Shown one piece after another: positions 36,274-45,000 of a stretch of 64,000 bases of DNA. The notes under the pieces were generated by a model that worked only from the letters and a program-made list of their open reading frames with translations, did not search any database and was not told the origin of the DNA. Each line of letters begins with the position of its first letter. The stretch's first letter is position 1. The DNA comes from Ignavibacteria bacterium (GTDB lineage Bacteria; Bacteroidota; Ignavibacteria; Kapaibacteriales; Kapaibacteriaceae): NCBI GenBank assembly GCA_016707005.1, contig JADJIQ010000002.1, positions 248,001 to 312,000 on the forward strand, in the 5' to 3' direction. A program made the position numbers and the translations under genes.

Positions 36274-38802
36274 TTAGGGGGCGAAGTTGCTAATAGGCAC
36301 GTAGTCCCGCACATATTGCGGAATAATGGTCCGGTACTTCTCGGGAACGGCCTTGTAATCGCTGGTCTTGAAAACGGGGTTCGTTGCAAGATCCGCGAAC
36401 TCCTTCTTCTGAATGATGTCACGGACAACATCACTTGTCACGTAAGCCTTGAAGTAGGTCTTGAGTGCAGGGATGGCATCTGTATCATCCGGTTTGTAAT
36501 CCACGAGGAATTTGGCAAACTCCTCCTCCAGCAACTCATCACGCATCTTGAAATCCGTGATCAGACCAAAACTCTTCTCGATGATCTCACGTACCGTAAG
36601 CCGACGGTCCACATCGGCAGCAAGGCGCAAACGTTCCAACGTATAACGTGGATTCTCTCCATCGAGAAACTTCTTGTTAACGTAGTCGATGATCAAGTCC
36701 CACTGTTCACTACGCAGGGCATCCACGATCGTCTGGTCTGCACGGATTTCCGACTCAAACGTTCCAAAGAGTTCGCGGTCGATGCGCATGCCTTCATAAC
36801 CGATCTTCCGCTCATTGAGCGACATAAGAATGTCGCTACCTAAGTGTTTGTATCTATCAGTGCTGGAAGGGGGCTCATCAGGCGTGTCATACTTCTTCCC
36901 CCCAGGCTTGGGAAGTTCGAGCACCTCACCATAGGAGAAGTCCTCTTCGAAGTATTCGCAGTTGGCAAAGAAGTCGAACAGTTTGAACGTGGTCTTGGTA
37001 ACCGTGCCCACGCTCTTCTTCAGCCCTGCATCAAACAGCAATTCCGTGAAGTCGTGTTTGCGAGTGCCTCGCCCCTTTATCTGAATGAAATCCGTGGGAG
37101 AGAAGATGGGGCGGAACAGTCCGAGGTTGAGGATATCAGAACAGTCATAGCCCGTTGTCATCATCCCAACCGTTACGCAGACACGTGCCTTGCTGGTCTT
37201 GTATGATTGCAGGAAGTTCTCAGAGCCAAGAAGCGTGTTGTATTTGAAGTTGAGCGTGTATTGTTGGGCATCGGCTATTTGCGACGTGACCTGTACGGCG
37301 AAGTCGCTGTTGTACTTGCCCGGGAACATGATATCTGCCATCTGGTTCAGGATCTGCGTCAACTTCGTTGCATGGAGCTGACTCACCGCAAAGATGATAG
37401 ACTTCCCTATCTCCTTGCTGATCGGATCCACAAGAGCGTTCTCAAGGAAGGTCTTGCAGAACAACTGATTGGTTGACTCCGAGAAGAACCTCTTCTCAAA
37501 CTCGCGTTGCTTGAAGGACTCTTGTTCGTTCTCTCCCGTGTCATCGGCTACGTTAACAACAAACCCCTCTGTAGAGAGCAGGGCTGTAGTGATCTCGGAG
37601 CGCACATCTACAACGGTTGGACTGATGAGGTATCCGTCCTTGACGCCTTCGAGCATGGAGTAGCGGAACGTAGGTTGTCCGCTCTCACACCCGAACGTAC
37701 GATACGTATCCAACAAGAGACGTCGTTCAGATTCGCGCGGATCCTGCGTTGTGTCATCGTCAGGGTTGAACTTCTTTAGGTAGTCGCGTGGTGTTGCTGT
37801 AAGACCAAGTTTATTCCCCACGAAGTAATCGAACACTGCGCGTGCATTTCCGCCAATGGAACGGTGAGCTTCATCGGAGATCACAAGGTCGAAGTCCGTT
37901 GGGGAGAACAGCTTTTGGTACTTGTTATCGAACAATAGCGACTGAACCGTTGTGACCACGATCTCGGCATTCTGCCAATCAGCACGGTTCTCCTTGTAAA
38001 CAACCGTTCGGTAGTCATTGCGGAGAACGGCACTGATGTCCGTCTTTGCTTGGTTTTCCAGTTCCAGTCTGTCAACCAGAAACAGCACACGGTGAGCATT
38101 CCCTGTCCGCAGAAACAGCTTGATGATCGACGCCGAGGTAAGGGTCTTCCCCGTTCCCGTAGCCATTTCGAACAGGAACCTATCACGTCCGTCCTGCACT
38201 GCCGTTTGTATCGCCTGCACCGCTTTCAACTGGTACGGTCGGAGGAACCTGAGTTTGTTCGCTGCCACAAACCCATCACGTTCGTCCGCGTTCTTCCATG
38301 CAGCCTCCGACGCATATGTGGGGCGTTGCGTCAGCACCACGTAGTCAGCCTCCACCGGTTCCGCCACCAAACGCTCAGGATTGGGCTGTGTAGCCCCCTT
38401 CCCCATGACCGATTTTGGTGTGGGGAACGATGTGATCAGTTCCGGATTGCCATGTTCCAGATCCCAGAAATAGTGCACGTCACCGTTGGACAGGATCACA
38501 AACCGACACTTCTGCGACAGCGCATACGCCCGTGCCTGTTCCTTCCCTACAAGGGGGCTCAGGTCTTCCTTTTTGGCTTCCAGCACCACCAGTGGGAAGT
38601 TCCGTTCATCAAGCAGGAGGAAGTCGACGTACCCACGTGCCGCACGCTCAAAGTTCTCCCCCATTTCATCCAGATCCGTGCGGCTGATCGTCACCCCCGG
38701 TTCCAAACGGATATTCGCCGGACGGTCCCCTTCCGCGAAGAACCGCCATCCGGCCTCTTCGAGGAGCTTATTGATCTTTATGCGGGCTGTGGCTTCTGAC
38801 AT
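36274..38802 (-). CDS. hsdR: Type I restriction endonuclease subunit HsdR
   Basis: An 842-residue protein of the EcoEI-R type. The N-terminal nuclease shows D60 and LEAKK (75-77 as ExK). The SF2 translocase has Walker A ATGTGKT (near 214-220), DEAH (310-313), LTATPRD and the QIKGRGTR motif VI. The C-terminal 200 residues are helical and would dock on the HsdMS fusion. First gene of a minus-strand operon hsdR, hsdMS, DUF429 and possibly the trypsin-like gene. All key motifs are intact, so the system looks functional. Confidence 0.92.
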   Translation of the reverse strand: MSEATARIKINKLLEEAGWRFFAEGDRPANIRLEPGVTISRTDLDEMGENFERAARGYVDFLLLDERNFPLVVLEAKKEDLSPLVGKEQARAYALSQKCRFVILSNGDVHYFWDLEHGNPELITSFPTPKSVMGKGATQPNPERLVAEPVEADYVVLTQRPTYASEAAWKNADERDGFVAANKLRFLRPYQLKAVQAIQTAVQDGRDRFLFEMATGTGKTLTSASIIKLFLRTGNAHRVLFLVDRLELENQAKTDISAVLRNDYRTVVYKENRADWQNAEIVVTTVQSLLFDNKYQKLFSPTDFDLVISDEAHRSIGGNARAVFDYFVGNKLGLTATPRDYLKKFNPDDDTTQDPRESERRLLLDTYRTFGCESGQPTFRYSMLEGVKDGYLISPTVVDVRSEITTALLSTEGFVVNVADDTGENEQESFKQREFEKRFFSESTNQLFCKTFLENALVDPISKEIGKSIIFAVSQLHATKLTQILNQMADIMFPGKYNSDFAVQVTSQIADAQQYTLNFKYNTLLGSENFLQSYKTSKARVCVTVGMMTTGYDCSDILNLGLFRPIFSPTDFIQIKGRGTRKHDFTELLFDAGLKKSVGTVTKTTFKLFDFFANCEYFEEDFSYGEVLELPKPGGKKYDTPDEPPSSTDRYKHLGSDILMSLNERKIGYEGMRIDRELFGTFESEIRADQTIVDALRSEQWDLIIDYVNKKFLDGENPRYTLERLRLAADVDRRLTVREIIEKSFGLITDFKMRDELLEEEFAKFLVDYKPDDTDAIPALKTYFKAYVTSDVVRDIIQKKEFADLATNPVFKTSDYKAVPEKYRTIIPQYVRDYVPISNFAP

Positions 38803-38987
38803 GGCGGGCTATCAAATGTCGAATGACGAAGATACGAGGAGAAGACTTGAGTACATTGTGAACGGACGTCCCTATGCTACCCCACAGATTCTAAGGTCGT
38901 AGATTCGTAGTCATACTGGATTCACATTGCGCCTTAACTGGCTCCAGCAGTTAATGTCTTACCGACTCTTCTAAACCGAGTTAAGAA

Positions 38988-39716
38988 ATGGAACTTGTCG
39001 ACCTTGTAAAATGGATCGTTTCACTCGTGCTGATACCAATCGGCGTTGTTCTCGCCTTCCTAAAGATCTTTTTTAACAAATGGCTGGACAATCGCTTTCG
39101 ATCAGTTGGTGAAGCCAATAGACAAGATCATGAAAAAGAGCTCGTCCGTCTTCGACTTCTCATTGATAGCGAACTCAGCCGCTCACGCTTTGTTGGGGTG
39201 AAACAGTTTGAAGTCGTCAGTGAGTTATGGGTGAGTATAATGGAAGCCTTCTGGTCCGCTCAGATTGTACTCAACCCAATTCAGCAGTCACTCGACCTAA
39301 GGTATGTATCAGACGAAGATCGCGCGGAGTATCTCACTGATATCGAAGCGCCTGGCCGACTTGTTAGAAAGCTTGACGAAGCAGCTGATAGTAAAGACTT
39401 CGACACTATGAACAGGATTCTATCGCAATACCTGCATTCTAAGAAGCTATCTGACGCACTCAACTTAAGTATAGCGGCATTTCGGCAACTGGATAAAGTT
39501 GGTATTGTGCTGCCGCTAGAACTACACGATTCTTATCGGACATTTCTGAAATTGATTCAGGACGCACTCTTTGAGAAAAAAGATGCCGACGAGCTTAGTC
39601 TCGTTGGTCCCGACCACAATCGGGATCGTACTGCATATCGGACCCAAGCAATGCCAATGCGCGACGATTTGCTTGTTAGAACACGGGCATTTCTTGTTGA
39701 GGCACGCCCAGATTAG
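38988..39716 (+). CDS. Hypothetical membrane-anchored protein
   Basis: A 242-residue protein divergent from hsdR. Residues about 5-30 form a transmembrane helix (WIVSLVLIPIGVVLAFLKIF). The rest is helical and charged, with no motif I recognise. The 185-bp gap to hsdR should contain both promoters. Small membrane-anchored helical proteins are common in defence islands, but nothing in this sequence assigns a function. Confidence 0.6.
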   Translation: MELVDLVKWIVSLVLIPIGVVLAFLKIFFNKWLDNRFRSVGEANRQDHEKELVRLRLLIDSELSRSRFVGVKQFEVVSELWVSIMEAFWSAQIVLNPIQQSLDLRYVSDEDRAEYLTDIEAPGRLVRKLDEAADSKDFDTMNRILSQYLHSKKLSDALNLSIAAFRQLDKVGIVLPLELHDSYRTFLKLIQDALFEKKDADELSLVGPDHNRDRTAYRTQAMPMRDDLLVRTRAFLVEARPD

Positions 39717-39747
39717 CCTATCGATTGTGCCTTGATCCAGCAGTGCA

Positions 39748-40266
39748 TCATATGTCGAGCCAATCTACGGGTTCTTCTTCCTCCAACGCGAGGGGCTCAG
39801 GCTCCGCCATGAACGAGACTTCTTCTTGCTTCAATAGTTCAAGCCCAGTACTCTTAACGTATTCTACTAAACGATCATCATATGGCAGCTTGCCGCGTCG
39901 GTTTATCTCATGAATCAGGATCCAGTATTGATCAAGTCTATACTGATAGCTTGAATCCAGAGATGCGACGAAAGATTCTACAAGGTCCTCATGTTCACGA
40001 ATCGCCAATATAGTAGCCATTGACATGCAATCGACTGATGCAACAACTTCATCAGCTATTTCAATGGGCACAGGATTTTGCGTTAACTTATGGAGATATA
40101 TGCTCCAGGCAACGGCATCGGAACGACGATAGTGGACGTGCCGATTCATCAATTGCGACAACAATTTCGAATCTAGTGAAACCGGAGTGTCCGCAACAAC
40201 ATAGCAGAGTATTGGCAAGACCACTGGGTGATGCACGGCAAGGTTCAATAGGTATGGAAATTCCAC
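39748..40266 (-). CDS. Hypothetical protein, 5' end cut by repeat copy 7
   Basis: The frame opens with a GTG that lies inside the left terminus of repeat copy 7 (40256-40426). The real N-terminus is therefore missing and only about 168 residues remain. The sequence FPYLLNLAVHHPVVLPILCY and the following helical repeats look like the C-terminal part of a larger helical protein. They faintly recall C-terminal regions of defence-type reverse transcriptases, which I cannot support further. The acidic tail EEEEPVDWLDI is notable. Probably a remnant. Confidence 0.5.
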   Translation of the reverse strand: MEFPYLLNLAVHHPVVLPILCYVVADTPVSLDSKLLSQLMNRHVHYRRSDAVAWSIYLHKLTQNPVPIEIADEVVASVDCMSMATILAIREHEDLVESFVASLDSSYQYRLDQYWILIHEINRRGKLPYDDRLVEYVKSTGLELLKQEEVSFMAEPEPLALEEEEPVDWLDI

Positions 40267-40426
40267 CTGTCTTGATCACTACTATCTGTGTTGTTGAGGT
40301 CACTTGAGATCGTATTCCAACGCCTTTGCAATTGCAGTCTTGCATTGGGTTGGGTGGGTCAGAATGACATTAGGTGTGGTGGTCAGTTAAAAGCGGAATG
40401 AAGTGGTCAACGCGAGCGGAATCTCT
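40256..40426 (+). repeat. 171-bp repeat family, copy 7
   Basis: Left GGAAATTCCACCTGTCTTGA, middle CACTTGAGATCGTATTCCAA, central TTGCATTGGGTTG, right end with GTGGTCA and AAGCGGAAT, ending GGAATCTCT. Exactly 171 bp. Confidence 0.9.
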
Positions 40427-40461
40427 ACTATTGTAAGCTGGCCAGGGGTAGTAAAGACACT

Positions 40462-41754
40462 TCAACTGAACCATTTCAAAGCCGGATCAATCTTTCCGCG
40501 ATTGAGAGCAATATACTCCCAAGCCTTTTCATGGTTTGGGAATGGCATCCTTCTTGTGTACATCGCATTTGCCAGTTTCTGATATGCTATAGAGGGTTCA
40601 TATCCACGAACCTCAAACAGCACTGACAATGCGGTGGCGGTGTGGGTTAGAAACTCATCTTCTACAGTATCGAGTTTATACAGGCCAAAGAAGTACACCA
40701 AGTGAGCAAAGTTGGCATCCCACAAGCACTGCTCACTAAACAAGGCGGACCACTTCGCTGCAATCGCGAATAGGTCTCTTCCTTGAGGTTGTGATCGTAC
40801 TTGGGAAACATAATCAAGGTGCTCGCACAGCTGATTCTTTGTTTCAAATTCATTGCTATAATATGCACAAGCCATAAGTGCGTTTGCCGCAAAGCGAACG
40901 ATATAAAAGACATGCTCCATAGTAGCCGTATCTGCGTCGTGCACGAGCCTGTTACGAATAATGCTCATGTCGACAGTCCGTTGCTTTCGCTTTCCACTCG
41001 CCGTGTCATACGTTACCAGACTGCCAGAGCTATAGTCCTGATAGACTTGCTCTCCTAAAAGGAGTTCTGCTCGGCTCATAATCTTCTTGTGCACACCATA
41101 ATTAAGGAGCACTTCAAGAGTAACCCAACAGCCAAAGAACTGAAACGTAGGAGTTGGCTGATTGATACCAGTGTATAGTGCTGATGCAGCTCTACGAACG
41201 GTTCTATGTAACTGATTGCCTGGATTCGTAAATAACAGTACATCTGTAAGCCAAGAGTATGGTTCGCGTTTAAGGAGATCCAGAAGTTCAGCTCTTTTGA
41301 ATTTGTAGTCTGGTAGTGCGATAGGCAATGCCGTCACATGCTCATTTCGGAGAGTCACGCCGTTAGCATGAAGATGGACCATGGTATTCATACTTGACTC
41401 GTATACTTCGGTTGCCAGAGAAGGATTTGACGTGAAGTTCGAATAGGCTAACAACGGCAATGATATCCCTGCAAGAACTTCTTTCGCTCGTTGCAACACA
41501 ACATCAAAATGATGATTCTGCTCTTCGTAATGTTCAAGCGCAGGTCGTCGAATAATTAAATAGTGCTGAGTGTCCGACAACGCGAGTTGAAGGTTAGAAT
41601 TCGTATTCGGATTCAACTGGCGCGCTTGCCACCCAGAAAGTATCGTTGCATCACTAAAGAGAAACTGACCAATATTCCCGTCATCCGCGTCTTCGCACTG
41701 GAGGCCGTAGATTGGAAAGCAGAAATATTGATGCTGATATTTAAGGCTTGACAT
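40462..41754 (-). CDS. HEPN-like protein (possible Apea-HEPN RNase)
   Basis: About 430 residues from the ATG at 41754 (MSSLKYQHQYFCFPIYGLQ); the longer frame to 41895 starts inside repeat copy 8 and is not credible. The C-terminal half contains FQFFGCWVTLEVLLNYG, a long helical segment, and RNRLVH near residue 266. This fits the R-x4-H motif of HEPN ribonucleases of the Apea type. It stands alone between repeat copies 7 and 8, which lie 36 bp after its stop and 27 bp before its start. HEPN proteins often act in abortive defence, which would fit the island. Confidence 0.6.
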   Translation of the reverse strand: MSSLKYQHQYFCFPIYGLQCEDADDGNIGQFLFSDATILSGWQARQLNPNTNSNLQLALSDTQHYLIIRRPALEHYEEQNHHFDVVLQRAKEVLAGISLPLLAYSNFTSNPSLATEVYESSMNTMVHLHANGVTLRNEHVTALPIALPDYKFKRAELLDLLKREPYSWLTDVLLFTNPGNQLHRTVRRAASALYTGINQPTPTFQFFGCWVTLEVLLNYGVHKKIMSRAELLLGEQVYQDYSSGSLVTYDTASGKRKQRTVDMSIIRNRLVHDADTATMEHVFYIVRFAANALMACAYYSNEFETKNQLCEHLDYVSQVRSQPQGRDLFAIAAKWSALFSEQCLWDANFAHLVYFFGLYKLDTVEDEFLTHTATALSVLFEVRGYEPSIAYQKLANAMYTRRMPFPNHEKAWEYIALNRGKIDPALKWFS

Positions 41755-41780
41755 TGAACTCCTTTGCGCGACTATCGCGT

Positions 41781-41951
41781 GGTGATTCCGTCTGCTTTGA
41801 CCATCACAATCTGCTTTGCCGTGGCTACTTGAGATCGGAGTCCACCGCCTTGGCAACAGCAATCTTGCATTGGGTTTAGCAAGGAGGCATGCCATTATAT
41901 GCGATGGTCATCTACGTGCCAATCAATGTGGTCAGCACAAGCGGACTCTCC
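41781..41951 (+). repeat. 171-bp repeat family, copy 8
   Basis: Left GGTGATTCCG with TTTGACCATCACAAT, middle TTGAGATCGGAGTCC, central TTGCATTGGGTTTAGCAAGG, right end with ATGGTCA, GTGGTCA and GCGGACTCTCC. Exactly 171 bp. Confidence 0.9.
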
Positions 41952-42004
41952 ACCTTGACATCGAATCTGCGGCTTGCCCTGCCAAAGGCTCGTCCTCCAT
42001 CCGC

Positions 42005-45000
42005 TTAATGTACGACACACATTACGGCGCGACTCATTGATCTTCCAATATTGACGGAATAGACTCCGGGAGCCAAGTTTGAAACATCAATATGTACTAC
42101 TTGGTGTCTTTGATTTGAGATAGCAAACGTTGCCACTACCGATCCGTCGACGTTGACTATTGTAAGAACGTCGCCATTGGCGTCGTTCGAAACGCCCCCT
42201 CTGATTACGACTGTCGCGTATTCTCGTGCCGGTTGCGGGATGATCTCTATGGTTTGATCAGAGATAGAGCTGCCCGTCAGTCCGTCAAGAGTTCTCATTC
42301 GTCGCAAATCGAGGATAGGAGATGCCTCTCCTTGTTTCGACATTGTTTGCTGAGGTTGCACTGGGTGCAGTTCGAGGTCCTTGACGATCCTCGCATCTTT
42401 CTTGTTCGTTGTTAGAACAAGACGATACCGCATCGCTGGTTCTGAATAGGTATCCCACGTGAAAGACGATGTTGGTTTTGACTTCTGCCCAAGGACTACC
42501 CCTTGAACATTAAACACGGGAAGGGGTAGTCTGCTGTTATCGCTCTCTCGCTCAATCACGATCTGGGCATCTGTGGCAGAAGTTCCAGAAGCGATAGAAG
42601 AGATTCTCAGTTCCGAAGACTCGGGTAGATAGAGCCATTCTGAAACAAGTCGTATCGAACCCTCATCTACTTTGAGTCCACCGGATCTTGCTTCTGGCCG
42701 GAGTCGTAACAAGTCGTCGTTGATACTTATGTCGGAGACGAGTGCTTCTAATTCATCCGAACGGTAGCCAACAAACACTCGCGTAGCAATCTCGGAACCC
42801 AATCTCTTTTCGAATGCAAGGTCGCGCTTAAAGAATCCTTCTGCTGACAACCCAATGCTTGGTGCGTACGCATGCCCTGCGTCGGTGAACGGCAATTGTT
42901 CATATATACGGCGGTTCTTCGTCAGCCCCTGCATGTGGGTTACAGAGTGCCTCGTACTCGCGTGAGGATGACGACCTTTTTCTCCGATCAACTTCACATA
43001 GGATCGCTCATTCAATTGCTCAAGTGAATCAGGATCCTGCGGCAGGTATTGTGGCCCTGCGATGCCAGCAAGATCCCAGCCAAATGCGACGTGCCAAACG
43101 TTCTTTGTGGTCGGTGAACCGTCTACGTCCTGCTGGAAGGTAAGTACCATTGAAGTGTCGTCATTATCCCACGATTCCGCCAATGGAACACCATAGACCA
43201 CCGTTTTCTGCTCACCAAGTGATAGTTCAGGAGCCGAAAGATCATTCGTATCCACAATGTAGCCTATCCCGTTTGACCACAACATCGCTGTATCGAGAGT
43301 CGTACATGGGGCATACTCCATCAGATCCACGACTCGCCTTCCAATTCGCGAGCGGTCCCATGTCGGTGGATTGACGGGTTCAGGTATACGGACAGCATTC
43401 ACCCAAGCAATACGATCTGCTTTGTGGTTAAGAATACCAACACTATCGAGGAATGCTCCAGTTCCGTTAAATCCGGCCTGGTCATAGTCGCTTAGTGAGC
43501 GATACAAAGTTGGTTTTCCATTGTAATCAGTTGAACCACCTTGCGATAGGATGGCGCATCGAGGCACTCCATTAACAAAGTCAAGCGTGGATAGACCGGA
43601 TGTGTTCCTGAACCCACCAGACAATCGCAGCCTTCGCGACAACTGATTCGTCGCAACATCGTAATTGAGGTGAGTATAGTAGATATGAGAGCCGAAATCA
43701 CAACCATAGGTCGGCGACCCCTCCTGCCAAGCCATAGAACAGTCCGTCTCGCCAATCTCGAGTCTCGAATACGTGTTAAGTGTGGGGTACAAGGCCTGCC
43801 CGTTCTGCATCTGTGTGAATCTCACATTTTGCAAAACAGGAGAGATAAAGGTGCGATCCATCGGTCTCTTGAAACCGTAAACGATTCCACGGATGTTGTC
43901 GCTCCAGCAATAGTAGTTTCCATCTATTGCAGCGGATACCATTGGTGTCCCCCAATAGCGCAATCTATCGTCGTTCATTGCACACTGTGGTCTTCGAGAC
44001 CTTACCTCATCAATTACTCGAGAGCCATACTGCATTGTAGCGAACGCCGATTGTTGAGCTGACGACCCAATTGTATCAGCAGGAAGCACTGCCTCGCAAA
44101 TTGCGATGTCGTTTAAGTTAGAAGGTGTAGTGTCCTGCGAGCACGCATAGACTACATATGCGAGTGACTTGTGAGATATGGGATCATATCGCACAACTAC
44201 CGATGGGAACGCACATGACGGGGTATCGACAAGATTGTGCGCACCGTAGAAATGAGTGCTCACGAGGATTTCGGGCTCCCATTCAACACCACCGCCATCG
44301 GCGAACGACGAATCGCTGCCACCAGAAATCTTGAGTGGCTCGCTGCGACGATAGTACACACCCAATGGGTTACCCGTACCCATTGGCTGATTCGGGTTCA
44401 ATCTGCGATGATAGACCATATGGTAACGCAAGTCAGAACCATGTTTCATACGAACGAACGGAGTGCCTGAACACTCAGTATTCGAGGTGTCCGGCGTGGC
44501 GAGGCTCGGCACAGAACGATACCCGACAGTGTCACCTGCGCTCACCGGAAACACAACAATCTTCCTCTGCGTATTGTGATCGAGCCATCCTCGTGCTGTG
44601 CCCCTCTCATCTCCTGGGATTACGTCGACACGAAGCATCCTGCCCTGTCCAGGAAGAAAATCGAGGGTAATCTCTCTGTCCTGCCCTACTACAGTATCAA
44701 GACCACCACCTAACTCACGCAGTCGTAAGAGTCGATACCTTCCATCGGCGGCTGTATAGGAAAACGGTATGGTAATCCGGCGAGCGCCACGCTGAGCATA
44801 TTTAGTGGTTGGGTATTGACTGACACTATCGTGCCAATCCTTATAGGTTGTGAAGTTCCATTCTGCCGAATCCGACTTGTTGAAGATTGCATCATGCGCT
44901 TGCATTCGTGGGTCGGTGCGTCGATTGAGGACGCCAATAACCCACGACGAGTCCATTGTCGTGTCACTCTTAAGCGAATGCAAAGTGACATCAACAAAGA

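Noticed and set aside
35875..36843. A 322-codon plus-strand frame over hsdMS and hsdR
   Set aside because: It lies antisense to clear methyltransferase and HsdR motifs, has no recognisable domain, and shows no ribosome site.
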